This document shows, piece by piece, positions 17,923 to 27,256 of a stretch of DNA of 64,000 nt; positions within the stretch are counted from its first letter, which is position 1, and the number at the start of each line of letters is the position of its first letter. The stretch spans positions 682,001 to 746,000 of the forward strand of contig NZ_CP031155.1 in the NCBI RefSeq assembly GCF_003344885.1. Direction: 5' to 3'. The position numbers and the translations under genes were made by a program. Source of the stretch: Altererythrobacter sp. ZODW24 (GTDB lineage: Bacteria > Pseudomonadota > Alphaproteobacteria > Sphingomonadales > Sphingomonadaceae). The notes beneath the pieces were generated by a model that saw only the letters and a list, made by a program, of their open reading frames with translations, ran no database searches and had not been told where the DNA came from.

Positions 17923-19140
17923 TCACCCTGCAGCGGTCGTGTGAATATGCAACTCGCCTTCCAGCGTACGGTGGACGGGACATTTGTCGGCGATTTCGAT
18001 CAGTTTGGCGCGCTGCTCGTCGGTTAGATCACCCGTCAACGTAATCGAGCGGTCCAGAGCCTGAATTTGCCCGCCATCCATGTCGCAATCGGCGCAATCT
18101 TCCAGATGGTTCCGGGAATGCTCCAACTCGACAGAGACACCCTCGAGCGGAATCTTCTTGCGGTCGGCATACATCTTAATAGTCATCGAAGTGCAGGTGC
18201 CAAGCGACGCCAGCAGCAAATCATATGGCGTCGGCCCATCATCATTGCCGCCGAAGCTTTCAGGCTCGTCTGCAATGAAGGCATGATGCGGCGTGCGGAC
18301 CCATTGGGCAAACTTGCCGCCAGCGGTTGATACCGTGACTGTGCCTTCGGCTGGAATCTCGGCGGCTTCTTCGGCTGCGGGGAAATAGCGTTCTGACCAA
18401 GCTGCAATTATCGACGCAGCATATTCGGCTGATCCTTCGGTGGTCAGCAAGTGATCAGCCCCATCCAGTGAGATAAAGCTCTTGGGGTGCTTCGCAGCGA
18501 GGAAAATCTGGCTGGCATTGTCGATGCCCACCAGATCGTCAGTCGGTGAATGCATTACCAGCAGCGCGCGGCTTAGCTTCTTAAGTCGTTCCGCTTGGGG
18601 CTGGTTTCGGCCCTGTTCGAGAAAGCCCTTGGCAACACGGAAACTGCGCCCGGCAATCGACACTTCCGCTTCGCCTTCGGCCTCGACCCGCTCAACGCCA
18701 TCACCAAGCTGGTGGAACACATGCGTGGTATCAAATGGAGCGCCCAAAGTGACCACGGCTTTGCATTCAGGAATGCTGCTCGCCGCCCCAATGACCGCCG
18801 CACCACCTAGGCTGTGACCGATCAGCAGCGACGGGGCGAGCCCCTGATCGCGCATCGCAGCGGCGGCGGCAGTCAAATCCTCCATGTTCGAGACGAAACC
18901 GGCGTTGGCAAATTCGCCTTCGCTGCTGCCAAGGCCGGTGAAATCGAACCGCAAAACAGCAATACCCTGCTTGGCCAAGGCCGATGCAATGCGCGTCGCT
19001 GCCCGGCTCTGTTTGCCGCAGGTAAAGCAATGCGCGAACAAGGCAGCGGCACGCGGAGGACCATACAGCGGCAGCTCCAATCGGCCATCGAGCATCTGCC
19101 CATCTGCGCCTGCAAAGCTGAATTTCTCTGTCTTGATCAT
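17923..19140 (-). CDS. Alpha/beta hydrolase fused to an OsmC domain
   Basis: 405-residue two-domain protein. Residues 1-250 are an alpha/beta hydrolase with HCFTCGKQSRAA, LRFDFTGLGSSEGEF and the nucleophile elbow GHSLGG (Ser110); Asp and His partners are in SPTDDLVG and GADHLL. Residues about 270-405 are an OsmC/Ohr-type domain with ASLGTCTSMTIKMYADRK and CPVHRTLEGE, whose two cysteines are the expected peroxidatic pair. The fusion is a known family; it suggests linked ester hydrolysis and hydroperoxide reduction, perhaps detoxification of organic peroxides. ATG 19140 has GGAGAA upstream. It is convergent with the M16 gene, four bases apart. Confidence 0.88.
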   Translation of the reverse strand: MIKTEKFSFAGADGQMLDGRLELPLYGPPRAAALFAHCFTCGKQSRAATRIASALAKQGIAVLRFDFTGLGSSEGEFANAGFVSNMEDLTAAAAAMRDQGLAPSLLIGHSLGGAAVIGAASSIPECKAVVTLGAPFDTTHVFHQLGDGVERVEAEGEAEVSIAGRSFRVAKGFLEQGRNQPQAERLKKLSRALLVMHSPTDDLVGIDNASQIFLAAKHPKSFISLDGADHLLTTEGSAEYAASIIAAWSERYFPAAEEAAEIPAEGTVTVSTAGGKFAQWVRTPHHAFIADEPESFGGNDDGPTPYDLLLASLGTCTSMTIKMYADRKKIPLEGVSVELEHSRNHLEDCADCDMDGGQIQALDRSITLTGDLTDEQRAKLIEIADKCPVHRTLEGELHIHTTAAG

Positions 19141-19305
19141 CCGTGTTCTCCAATGCCGAGCTATTTACCCATAGTTCGGGGCCAACAGCCTGAAGGTTAC
19201 ACCAATGGGCCGACGATAACAGGGCCTACGCGGCTTGCACCTTTCCGGCTCTGGCGGCATAGGCTGCGCGCAGAGAACCTCTCCCTTTTGCAAAGGCCCG
19301 AACCG

Positions 19306-19548
19306 ATGAAAGTCCGCATCCATGTCAGCCTGAAGCCCGGCGTGCTTGATCCGCAAGGCCGCGCCGTTCACCACGCGCTGGAGGGACTCGGATTTGACGG
19401 CGTTGACGATGTCCGCATCGGCCGCCTTGTGGAAATGGATGTGGCTGACAGCACCACCGATGATCAAATCGACGAAATGTGCCGCAAGCTGCTCGCCAAT
19501 ATGGTGATCGAAAACTACCGCATCGAAAAGGTATCGGAGAACGCCTGA
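19306..19548 (+). CDS. purS: Phosphoribosylformylglycinamidine synthase subunit PurS
   Basis: 80-residue PurS, the small bridging subunit of the three-part FGAM synthase (PurS-PurQ-PurL). Typical sequence: [37 protein letters not shown] and [16 protein letters not shown]. The longer upstream frame is spurious, because ATG 19306 gives exactly the family length and has an AAGG ribosome site at about 19293. The stop overlaps the purQ start. The 165 bases upstream hold no recognisable promoter or riboswitch. Confidence 0.95.
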   Translation: MKVRIHVSLKPGVLDPQGRAVHHALEGLGFDGVDDVRIGRLVEMDVADSTTDDQIDEMCRKLLANMVIENYRIEKVSENA

Positions 19549-20225
19549 TGGCCTTCAAATCTGCCGTTATCACTTTCCCGGGTTCCAACTGCGACCGCGA
19601 CATGGCCGTGGCGTTGGAACAGGTTTCTGGCACACCAGCCCTTCGGGTTTGGCATGGAGATTCCGATCTACCGGCAGGGCTCGACTTCATCGCTCTGCCC
19701 GGCGGTTTTTCCTATGGTGATTATCTGCGCTGCGGAGCTATCAGTTCGCGCAGTCCGATCATGCGGTCCATCGCAAAAGCAGCCGAAGCGGGCGTGCCGG
19801 TACTGGGCGTCTGTAACGGCTTTCAGGTTTTGACCGAGAGCGGCCTGCTGCCGGGTGCCTTGATGCGCAATGCCGGTATCAACTTCGTCTGCCGCGATAC
19901 AGAACTAGTGGTCGAGAACGCCCAATCGCTGTTTACCGGTGGATATGAGGCCGGACAGCGGATCACTATCCCTGTCGCGCATCATGACGGAAATTTCTTC
20001 GCTGACGATGCCACGCTCGACCGGATCGAAGGCGATGGCCGCGTGGCGTTTCGCTACACTGATGCGGTCAATGGTTCGGCCCGCGATATTGCAGGCGTCC
20101 TGAATGCTGCAGGCAATGTGCTGGGTATGATGCCCCACCCCGAACGTGCCATCGAAGATGTGCATGGCGGCAGCGACGGACGGGCAATGTTTGAAAGCGC
20201 AGTGCGCGGGTTAGTAGGCGCTTAA
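19548..20225 (+). CDS. purQ: Phosphoribosylformylglycinamidine synthase glutaminase PurQ
   Basis: 225-residue class I glutamine amidotransferase that supplies ammonia to FGAM synthase. Motifs: [27 protein letters not shown], the nucleophile cysteine in [11 protein letters not shown], and the His/Glu dyad in [10 protein letters not shown]. Start ATG 19548 overlaps the purS stop (TGATG). purL is not adjacent downstream; the next gene, on the other strand, is a GGDEF-EAL protein. Confidence 0.95.
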   Translation: MAFKSAVITFPGSNCDRDMAVALEQVSGTPALRVWHGDSDLPAGLDFIALPGGFSYGDYLRCGAISSRSPIMRSIAKAAEAGVPVLGVCNGFQVLTESGLLPGALMRNAGINFVCRDTELVVENAQSLFTGGYEAGQRITIPVAHHDGNFFADDATLDRIEGDGRVAFRYTDAVNGSARDIAGVLNAAGNVLGMMPHPERAIEDVHGGSDGRAMFESAVRGLVGA

Positions 20226-20235
20226 ACTGGGTAGC

Positions 20236-22599
20236 TTACGCGATTTTCGGGGCGTGCTTCATCGCTTCGTCAACGAACAGCTGCCTTGCTTCGGATGACG
20301 GCATTGGCCGCCCGAAATAATAGCCCTGAATCTTGTTACAGCCGAGCCCGCGGATCATTTCCGCCTCTTCAACCGTCTCCACACCCTCAGCCGTCGTGGA
20401 CATCTCAAGGCTCTGTGCCATGGCCACCACTGCGCGGATAATGGCGAGGCTTTCAGGATGGCCATTGCTGGCGCCCTGAACAAAGGTGCGGTCAACCTTG
20501 ATGGTCGAGAAGCGCAGCTGGCGCAGATAGCCAAGCGACGAATAGCCAGTGCCGAAATCATCCAACGCGATCGAGCAACCCAGAGCCATGATTTCTTCCA
20601 GCACGCGGCGCGTCATCGCGGCATCACGCAAGAAGATGCTTTCGGTCACTTCGATTTCCAACCGGTTTGGCGGCAGGCCAGTGTCGGACAATGCCTTTAC
20701 GACCGAACTGCTGAAGCCGGGCTCGAGCAATTGTTCGCCGGAAACGTTCACGGCAATTCGGATGTGACTGGGCCAGTTCTTCGCTTCCAAGCAAGCTTCG
20801 CGCAGCACCCATTCGCCGATCGGCACGATCAGGCGGGTATCTTCGGCAATCGGAATGAATTTGTCTGGGCCGACAAAGCCGTGATCCTTACTATGCCAGC
20901 GCAGCAGCGCTTCGAAGCTGACAACATCCTCGCCGTTGGCGTTGACGACGGGTTGATAGACCAGCTCCATCTCGTCACGCTCCAGCGCATGGCGGAGCGA
21001 GAATTCGAGCTGGCGGCGCTCTTCGGCAGTTGCGTGAAGCGCTGGTTCGTACGGGAAGTGTTCGCCGCCGCCTTCGTCCTTGGAACGATAAAGCGCGAGA
21101 TCGGCGTTGCGCATCAGTTCTTCGACGGTCGAGCCATCACGCGGACCAACAGCTGAGCCGACACTGGCCCCAACGTAGAGCGTGTGATTGTCGACCTCAT
21201 AAGGCTGCGACAAATGATCGATGATCGACTTGGAAACCTTCCTCACGAGGCCGCTTTCCGATGCGTCGCGGATCACAACGGCGAATTCGTCCCCGCCGAG
21301 CCGGCCGCAAAGATCGGCTTCAGGAATTGCCATTCGTAAGCGCTTTGAAACCTGGGCGAGCAAACGGTCACCAACCAGATGTCCGAGCGAATCGTTGACC
21401 GCTTTGAAGCGGTCGAGATCGATCATCAGGAAGGCGCATCGCGTCCGCCACTGCGCGGCATATTTCATCGCCTCGCCAAGCGATTCGGTGAGCATGAGGC
21501 GGTTAGGCAGTCCGGTCAGCGTGTCATAACGCGCCAGATAAGCGATCTTTTCGGAAGATTCGCGCTGCTCGGTCACATCCGATCCGACACCGCGGAAACC
21601 GATAAATTTGCCCTGCTCGTCGAGCATCTGTGTGCCCGACAGTTCCCACCAGCGCTGCGTCGCACCGATCGTCACCTTCACGAGCAAGGCGCTGAAGTTT
21701 TCGCGGCGTTTAAGTCGCTCTGCCAGATCATGGAGGCTAGGCGGGAATTGACCCGTCTCCCACGATTCACCGGCAATGAGCTGAAGAAATGGCATGCCCT
21801 CGATTTCGTCCGCCGACTTGCCCAGCGCAAAGGCAAAGCGCGGGCTGACGGAACGGACGCGGCGGGCCGGATCGACCTGCCACAGCCAATCGGCTTCGTT
21901 CTCTTCAAATTCGCGGAGCAACAGCGACACGACTTCGTTTTTCTCGACCATGCCCGCTTCAGCGATCCGTGCTGTCAGATAAGTGCGGGCATGTTCGACG
22001 GTGCCAAGGATAACCAGACTAACAAAGGCGAACACTATCCCGATCATCTCGAACGACTGGGTGAACCAGAATGACGCCATGGCGGCGATGCCCAGAAACA
22101 GTGCAAAGATGATTGTTCCCACCGGCGCAGCGGCAAGCACGAGCGCGGACCCGGCGATCAGCAAGGCAGCGATAGACCACATTGCAGCATGTTCGACCGG
22201 CCCGGCATAAAGCGGGAACAGCGCCATCGGCACGCACCACACAAGCGCTAGAAGCGAAGAGCCGACGGCCTGAGTCCGGATCTCTGACCGGGAAACGCCT
22301 CGACGATCAGCATCGCGCATGCTGGCGTCAGATTTGTGATTATAGAAAAGCAATCCGGCGAGCGCAGCGCCCCAGCCAGCTAAGGCAGCGGGGTGCACAG
22401 TTTGGAAGAACGCGGCCACCACCAAACCCACAGCGATCGCATGAATCAGCAAACGCATGAAACTGACTTTGGCGAGCTGCGCATATTGCAGACCGCGCAG
22501 GCGCGACCAGTCACCCTCTTCGGGGTCACTGAACCCTAGCACCGCCATAATCGGCATCCGATTCGGCAGCACCGGTGCAATTGGTTCTTCGTCGCTCAC
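20236..22599 (-). CDS. Membrane PAS-GGDEF-EAL cyclic-di-GMP protein
   Basis: 787-residue signalling protein. About five hydrophobic segments occupy residues 48-230, a PAS domain follows (WLWQVDPARRVRSVSP ... GFRGVGSDVTEQRE), then a GGDEF domain with an intact RLGGDEFAVV and an EAL domain with EALLRWHSKDHG, AVNVSGEQL, DDFGTGYSSLGYLRQL and TTAEGVETVEE. Both catalytic cores look complete, so it may both make and break c-di-GMP. The inhibitory RxxD site is missing: the residue five places before GGDEF's lead-in is Pro (PEADLCGRLGGDEF), so product inhibition is unlikely. It starts at GTG 22599; no clear ribosome site. Confidence 0.9.
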   Translation of the reverse strand: MSDEEPIAPVLPNRMPIMAVLGFSDPEEGDWSRLRGLQYAQLAKVSFMRLLIHAIAVGLVVAAFFQTVHPAALAGWGAALAGLLFYNHKSDASMRDADRRGVSRSEIRTQAVGSSLLALVWCVPMALFPLYAGPVEHAAMWSIAALLIAGSALVLAAAPVGTIIFALFLGIAAMASFWFTQSFEMIGIVFAFVSLVILGTVEHARTYLTARIAEAGMVEKNEVVSLLLREFEENEADWLWQVDPARRVRSVSPRFAFALGKSADEIEGMPFLQLIAGESWETGQFPPSLHDLAERLKRRENFSALLVKVTIGATQRWWELSGTQMLDEQGKFIGFRGVGSDVTEQRESSEKIAYLARYDTLTGLPNRLMLTESLGEAMKYAAQWRTRCAFLMIDLDRFKAVNDSLGHLVGDRLLAQVSKRLRMAIPEADLCGRLGGDEFAVVIRDASESGLVRKVSKSIIDHLSQPYEVDNHTLYVGASVGSAVGPRDGSTVEELMRNADLALYRSKDEGGGEHFPYEPALHATAEERRQLEFSLRHALERDEMELVYQPVVNANGEDVVSFEALLRWHSKDHGFVGPDKFIPIAEDTRLIVPIGEWVLREACLEAKNWPSHIRIAVNVSGEQLLEPGFSSSVVKALSDTGLPPNRLEIEVTESIFLRDAAMTRRVLEEIMALGCSIALDDFGTGYSSLGYLRQLRFSTIKVDRTFVQGASNGHPESLAIIRAVVAMAQSLEMSTTAEGVETVEEAEMIRGLGCNKIQGYYFGRPMPSSEARQLFVDEAMKHAPKIA

Positions 22600-22715
22600 A
22601 CACCGCGACTAGGGCAGAAAGGTTATAGCCTAGTAAAATTGCTGGTTAATTTGGCGTGTTTACACGAATTTCTGAAGCAGAAGGGAAGCTGTCAAACAGC
22701 CACCCTGCTGCCAAA

Positions 22716-24539
22716 TCATTCAACTGTAACGGATTTTGCCAGATTACGCGGTTGGTCGACATCTGTGCCTTTAGCCACCGCGACATGATAGGCGAGCAGC
22801 TGAACAGGAATAGCGTAAACGATCGGTGCGATCAGCGGGTGCACTTTGGGCATTTCGATAGTAGCCATGCAGCCCTCACCTGCTTCCTCCAGACCGGCCG
22901 CGTCGGAAATCAGCACAACTTTACCACCGCGAGCGCGCACTTCTTGCATGTTGGAGACGGTCTTCTCGAACAGCGGACCCGACGGCGCGAGCACGATCAC
23001 GGGGACATTCTCGTCAATCAATGCGATCGGCCCGTGCTTCATCTCGCCCGAAGCATAGCCTTCCGCATGAATGTAACTGATTTCTTTGAGCTTTAGCGCG
23101 CCTTCCATGGCCAGTGGATAGTCAGGGCCACGGCCCAGATACAATACATCGCGAGCCGGTGCGATCAGATGGGCCATGGCGGCAATATCGTCATCATGAT
23201 CGAGCGCGGCATTCAGCGCGGCAGGAATCTCGACCAAATGCCGGACAACTTCGGCCTCTTCTTCGCGGTCCATACGGCCTCGGCGAACTGCCAAATGAGC
23301 AGCCAACGCAGCGAGTACGGCAAGCTGGCAAGTAAATGCCTTGGTGGAAGCTACGCCAATCTCTGGCCCGGCGTGGGTCGGAAGCAGCAAATCGGCTTCT
23401 CGTGCCATGGAGCTCGTTGGCACATTCACGACGACTGCGATGGTTTGGCCATTTTCCTTGCAGTGACGCAGCGCTGCCAGCGTATCTGCAGTTTCGCCGC
23501 TTTGCGAAATGAACAATGCGAGGCCGCCTGGCTCGAGCACTGGATCACGGTAGCGGAACTCGCTCGCCACATCGATATCAACGGGCACCCGGGCAAATTG
23601 CTCGAACCAATATTTCGCAACCAGACCAGCGTAATAGCTGGTTCCGCAAGCGACGATGGTGATCCGTTTTATTTCCGAGAGGTCAAAATCCATCTGCGGT
23701 AAGGCGACGCTGCGATCGCTCTGACGGACATAGGAATTGAGCGTCTGCGCAACGACGGTTGGCTGCTCGAAAATCTCTTTCTGCATGAAGTGGCGGTAAG
23801 GCCCCTTCTCTACTGCGGCAGCAGATGCCCCGGATGCCACGATATCGCGCTCGACCAGTTCATTCTCGAAATTGAAGATCTCGACACCGCCGGCACGCAC
23901 AACAACCCAGTCACCCTCTTCGAGATAGGTAATTTTCTGGGTTAACGGTGCGAGCGCCAAAGCGTCTGATCCAAGGAAAGTCTCGCCCTCGCCGTAACCC
24001 ACTACTAGCGGCGAGCCGAGGCGTGCGCCGATGATCATATCGGGATGATCCTTAAAAGCGATGGCAAGCGCGAATGCACCGCGCAATTGCGGCAGAACAG
24101 CCTTCACCGCATCTTGCGGAGATGCGCCGCCCTCAACCTGTTCGGAAATCAGATGCGCCACCACTTCGCTGTCGGTTTCGCTTTCGAACGTACGTCCGCG
24201 CGATTGCAAACCTTCGCGCAAGCTCTTGAAGTTCTCGATGATGCCATTGTGAACCAGCGCGAGATGATCAGTCGCATGAGGGTGCGCATTGTTGGCCGTC
24301 GGCGCGCCATGCGTGGCCCAGCGCGTGTGAGCGATGCCCACGTCGCCGGACGCCGGGTTGCCGGATAGCTCGGTCACGAGGTTCGCAAGCTTGCCTTCCG
24401 CGCGGCGACGGATCAGCTTGCCGCCATCCATCGTGCAGACACCGGCGCTGTCATAGCCGCGATATTCCATCCGGCGCAGTCCATCCACAAGCCGGTCAGC
24501 GACGGCGTCTTTGCCAACAATTCCGATAATTCCGCACAT
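22716..24539 (-). CDS. glmS: Glutamine-fructose-6-phosphate aminotransferase
   Basis: 607-residue GlmS, which makes glucosamine-6-phosphate, the entry to UDP-GlcNAc for peptidoglycan and LPS. The N-terminal glutaminase begins MCGIIGIVG with the nucleophile Cys2 and has RWATHGAPT and HNGIIEN; two SIS sugar-isomerase domains follow with CGTSYYAG, SQSGETADTLAAL and the C-terminal DQPRNLAKSVTVE. It is the last gene of a minus-strand run glmU, lipoprotein, vapB, vapC, glmS. No glmS ribozyme is seen in the 16-base gap before it (none is expected outside Firmicutes). Confidence 0.96.
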   Translation of the reverse strand: MCGIIGIVGKDAVADRLVDGLRRMEYRGYDSAGVCTMDGGKLIRRRAEGKLANLVTELSGNPASGDVGIAHTRWATHGAPTANNAHPHATDHLALVHNGIIENFKSLREGLQSRGRTFESETDSEVVAHLISEQVEGGASPQDAVKAVLPQLRGAFALAIAFKDHPDMIIGARLGSPLVVGYGEGETFLGSDALALAPLTQKITYLEEGDWVVVRAGGVEIFNFENELVERDIVASGASAAAVEKGPYRHFMQKEIFEQPTVVAQTLNSYVRQSDRSVALPQMDFDLSEIKRITIVACGTSYYAGLVAKYWFEQFARVPVDIDVASEFRYRDPVLEPGGLALFISQSGETADTLAALRHCKENGQTIAVVVNVPTSSMAREADLLLPTHAGPEIGVASTKAFTCQLAVLAALAAHLAVRRGRMDREEEAEVVRHLVEIPAALNAALDHDDDIAAMAHLIAPARDVLYLGRGPDYPLAMEGALKLKEISYIHAEGYASGEMKHGPIALIDENVPVIVLAPSGPLFEKTVSNMQEVRARGGKVVLISDAAGLEEAGEGCMATIEMPKVHPLIAPIVYAIPVQLLAYHVAVAKGTDVDQPRNLAKSVTVE

Positions 24540-24555
24540 GGGTTAAAGCCTTGAA

Positions 24556-24921
24556 TTAGAGAGTATAAGGAATACGAATTCCGGGCATCTCTGCCGGGAA
24601 CGCGCTAGTGTTTCGTGTAACAAGAATACGGCCCGTGATCTGCGCCGTCGCCAGCGTGATCGCATCGGGCAATGCCAGATTGGCGCGTTGTTCGCGCAAG
24701 GATGCCCCGCGCCGCGCAATGTCTTCGGTCAATTCAACGACTTTGAAGTGATCGAGAAATTCGGAAACGCGATCCGCGTCCCCCTTCGCGCCGGCCATGA
24801 TTTCGGTCCAGCCGAGCCGGGTGATCCAGCGCTCAGGCGTGCGGACGATCTCGGTGCGCGCAGTCGAAAGACCAACCAGAGCATCGACCAGAATTGCGCT
24901 ATCAAACAGGGCCGGTGTCAT
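24556..24921 (-). CDS. vapC: VapC-type PIN-domain toxin
   Basis: 121-residue PIN-domain ribonuclease toxin. Acidic active-site residues are visible: Asp7 in ALFDSAILVDAL, Glu40 region in LGWTEIMAG, and the C-terminal pair in LPDAITLATAQ and LVTRNTSAF (the usual D-x-L-I-A-A and TxNxxDF positions; the last acidic residue is replaced by Ser-Ala, so the site is slightly degenerate). ATG 24921 overlaps the vapB stop by four bases. It lies between the lipoprotein gene and glmS on the same strand, so read-through into glmS is likely. Confidence 0.8.
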   Translation of the reverse strand: MTPALFDSAILVDALVGLSTARTEIVRTPERWITRLGWTEIMAGAKGDADRVSEFLDHFKVVELTEDIARRGASLREQRANLALPDAITLATAQITGRILVTRNTSAFPAEMPGIRIPYTL

Positions 24922-25145
24922 TCTCCGTCGCCCGCTCTGATCCGCCGCTGGAAACTGGTGCCGTCACCAATGTCGGACCGGTCACGCCACATGCCGAAGA
25001 AATCATCGACCGCCTTTTGCGACGTGCCGCTGCGCATTTGAGCAACCGCTTCTCGCACCATTGCTGTGCGCGAGATACCGCGCTCCTCCGCCTGACGGTC
25101 GAGCCATTTGATATCGTCACCAGGGATTTCGACCAGCGTTCGCAT
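24918..25145 (-). CDS. vapB: VapB-type ribbon-helix-helix antitoxin
   Basis: 75-residue antitoxin. The N-terminal part, MRTLVEIPGDDIKWLDRQAE followed by ERGISRTAMVREAV, has the strand-helix-helix pattern of ribbon-helix-helix DNA-binding proteins; the C-terminal part (KAVDDFFGMWRDRSDIGDG) resembles toxin-neutralising tails, with a conserved FGMW. It sits directly before vapC with a 4-base overlap. The predicted transcription start is at or next to its ATG 25145, so its message may be leaderless. Two identical TGATATCA palindromes over the promoter are the expected autoregulatory operator. Confidence 0.82.
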   Translation of the reverse strand: MRTLVEIPGDDIKWLDRQAEERGISRTAMVREAVAQMRSGTSQKAVDDFFGMWRDRSDIGDGTSFQRRIRAGDGE

Positions 25146-25152
25146 AACCAGA

Positions 25153-25180
25153 GTGATATCACTCTATGATATCATGTCAA
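25153..25180 (-). promoter_or_regulatory. vapBC promoter with twin palindromic operator
   Basis: On the minus strand TTGACA (25180-25175), a 16-base spacer and TATCAC (25158-25153). Two palindromes with the same core TGATATCA lie at 25167-25174 (within ATGATATCAT) and 25154-25161 (within the perfect 14-mer GAGTGATATCACTC, 25151-25164), 13 bases apart, one in the spacer and one over the -10. The -35 box covers the stop codon of the upstream lipoprotein gene. Transcription would start near 25146, next to the vapB ATG. Confidence 0.65.
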
Positions 25181-25833
25181 GGATCTGTGCGCTGGGTCTC
25201 GTATGTGAATAGCTCGTCAGCCCGCCCCATCAGCTTCTCCGCCAGCTCATATTGGACCGGCATTAAGTCGGGGCCATCACAGGTTTTGGTTTGGGAAATC
25301 TGGCCATTCCTCAAGATCATCACCCCGTCGGTAATGGCAGGATTATTGGGTTCACCCGGGGCAAAATTGGTCCGAACCATGCGAGAGAATGCGACATATT
25401 GGTACTCACCCCGCTCGAAAGCGATCTGTCCCTCTCCGCCTCCTGAGTAAGGTACAGTCGCGAATTTGAGCGCGCCATCAGCAACCGTAATGGGCCAGAC
25501 CAGTTCGAGCGCCTTGTCGCGCTGACCGTAGCGATATTGCGCAAACTCCGTGCCGTCGGAATAGGTCTTGGCGCAAATCGAAGCTGTCTTGCCGTCCTCC
25601 ATTGTGCAGGAGAACACCACGCCTTCGTCCTTCTCACACAAGCCGGTTCCGTAAGTGGTCTTTGCCAGCGCAGGCTTGTCAGCGATAGGTTCTGCAACGT
25701 CGACGGGCTTCTCAACTTGATCAGGAGCGCGAGCAGTCTCCGCTGATGCTTCCGCTCCTTGCTCCGTGGCCTCGCTACAAGCCGCGAGCGAAAGCAGTCC
25801 GATCACGGCCAAACCGTTGCGAAGCGCGATCAC
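25177..25833 (-). CDS. Hypothetical lipoprotein
   Basis: 218-residue predicted lipoprotein of unknown function. The N-terminus MIALRNGLAVIGLLSLAACS has a clear lipobox (LAAC), followed by a low-complexity linker rich in Glu, Ala and Thr (about residues 20-55) and a folded region with four cysteines (GTGLCEKDE, VFSCTMEDG, SICAKTY, KTCDGPD) that could form disulfides in the periplasm. Start GTG 25833 overlaps the glmU stop as GTGA, so it is coupled to glmU. I do not recognise a domain. Confidence 0.8.
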   Translation of the reverse strand: MIALRNGLAVIGLLSLAACSEATEQGAEASAETARAPDQVEKPVDVAEPIADKPALAKTTYGTGLCEKDEGVVFSCTMEDGKTASICAKTYSDGTEFAQYRYGQRDKALELVWPITVADGALKFATVPYSGGGEGQIAFERGEYQYVAFSRMVRTNFAPGEPNNPAITDGVMILRNGQISQTKTCDGPDLMPVQYELAEKLMGRADELFTYETQRTDP

Positions 25834-27194
25834 TTCTTCTCCGCCTTTTTCTTCTTGCGCATTGCATCGTGAAAGCGATCCGCCCAGCCAGGTTTCACTA
25901 GCTGTTCGCCACGCACCATGCGTAACTCTCCGTCGGCAACGTCTCGGCTTACGGCGCTTCCGGCTCCAACAATGGCGTCTGCCCCAATATTCACCGGAGC
26001 GATCAATGCGCTGTTGCTGCCGATGAAGGCGCGCTCACCGATAGTGGTCTTGTGTTTGAAATAGCCATCGTAATTGCAGGTAATTGTGCCTGCGCCGATA
26101 TTTGCGCCCGCGCCCACTTCTGCATCACCGAGATAAGTCAGATGGTTCGCCTTAGCGCCCTCACCCAACACCGCCTTCTTCATCTCGACGAAATTGCCGA
26201 TCTTCGCGCCCTTCTTCAGCACAGCGCCGGGGCGCAGGCGGGCATAGGGACCGACTTCGGTATTTTCGCCCAGCGTCGCTCCTTCGAGATGGCTGAACGC
26301 TTTGATCGTTGCATGATCGGCGACAGTTACTCCGGGGCCGAACACCACATTGGGTTCAATCACAACGTCGCAGCCGATCTTGGTGTCCCAGCTGAAGAAC
26401 ACCGTCTCGGGCGCCTTTAAAGTAGCGCCATCGGCCATCGCTTCTTGGCGGCGGAATTCCTGCCACACGCGCTCCGCATCGGCGAGTTCGGCACGGCTGT
26501 TGATACCAGCGACTTCAGTTTCATCATCGGTTGTGACCGAGGCGCACATACGGCCATCGGCGTTGGCGACATTGACGATATCGACGAGGTAATACTCGCC
26601 CTGACTGTTGTCATTACCGACGCGGTTCAACAGGCCGAACAGGTCTTTCGCGCGCACAGCCATCAGGCCGGAATTGCACAAGCCGCATTCGCGCTCCTCG
26701 TCAGTCGCATCCTTATGTTCGACCATCTTGGTGATGCGGTCGCCATCGGTCAGCACACGGCCATATTGCAGCGTGTCTGCTGGCTCGAAGCCGAGCACGA
26801 CGACAGCCGGATCACCTTCGCCGTGAAGCCTATCAAGCATTGCCTGCATCGTCTGCGGGCGCACGAAAGGCACATCACCATAAAGGATCAGCACATCGCC
26901 CTCGAAATCGCCCAGCGCTTCTTCCGCCTGCTGCACCGCATGGCCTGTGCCTAGCTGTGGTTCCTGGAGGGCCAGCTCAGCGCGGCCATCCAGCGCCGTC
27001 TCAAGCTGGTCACGGCCGCTGCCCACAATCACGACCTGCCGCGCTGGTTCGAGCGCGTCGACGCTGGCCAACAGGTGATCAAGCATGGCGCGGCCAGCGA
27101 CGGGATGGAGGACCTTATGTAGGTCGCTTTTCATACGAGTACCCTTGCCAGCGGCGAGGATGACGGAGGCGATCGCAGTTTTCTGTGTTGTCAT
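25830..27194 (-). CDS. glmU: Bifunctional GlcNAc-1-P uridyltransferase / GlcN-1-P acetyltransferase
   Basis: 454-residue GlmU, which makes UDP-GlcNAc from glucosamine-1-phosphate in two steps. The N-terminal pyrophosphorylase has VILAAGKGTRMKS, GTGHAVQQAE and YGDVPF; the C-terminal left-handed beta helix (from about residue 250) has hexapeptide repeats and the acetyltransferase segments YARLRPGA, NFVEMKKA, NHLTYLGDAEVG and GAGTITCNYDGYFKHKT. ATG 27194 is chosen over longer starts because the conserved fold begins there and GAGG precedes it. glmU and glmS are often neighbours; here three genes separate them. Divergent from gph. Confidence 0.95.
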   Translation of the reverse strand: MTTQKTAIASVILAAGKGTRMKSDLHKVLHPVAGRAMLDHLLASVDALEPARQVVIVGSGRDQLETALDGRAELALQEPQLGTGHAVQQAEEALGDFEGDVLILYGDVPFVRPQTMQAMLDRLHGEGDPAVVVLGFEPADTLQYGRVLTDGDRITKMVEHKDATDEERECGLCNSGLMAVRAKDLFGLLNRVGNDNSQGEYYLVDIVNVANADGRMCASVTTDDETEVAGINSRAELADAERVWQEFRRQEAMADGATLKAPETVFFSWDTKIGCDVVIEPNVVFGPGVTVADHATIKAFSHLEGATLGENTEVGPYARLRPGAVLKKGAKIGNFVEMKKAVLGEGAKANHLTYLGDAEVGAGANIGAGTITCNYDGYFKHKTTIGERAFIGSNSALIAPVNIGADAIVGAGSAVSRDVADGELRMVRGEQLVKPGWADRFHDAMRKKKKAEKK

Positions 27195-27256
27195 AATATG
27201 AGCCTCTGCCACCAATTTGTTGCAAGTTCCACAGCGGCGAGGCACGGCGGGCGAAT

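Noticed and set aside
22600-22715. Promoter TTAACC/TATAAC for the GGDEF-EAL gene
   Set aside because: The -35 match is poor and spacing 16; kept out of the features.
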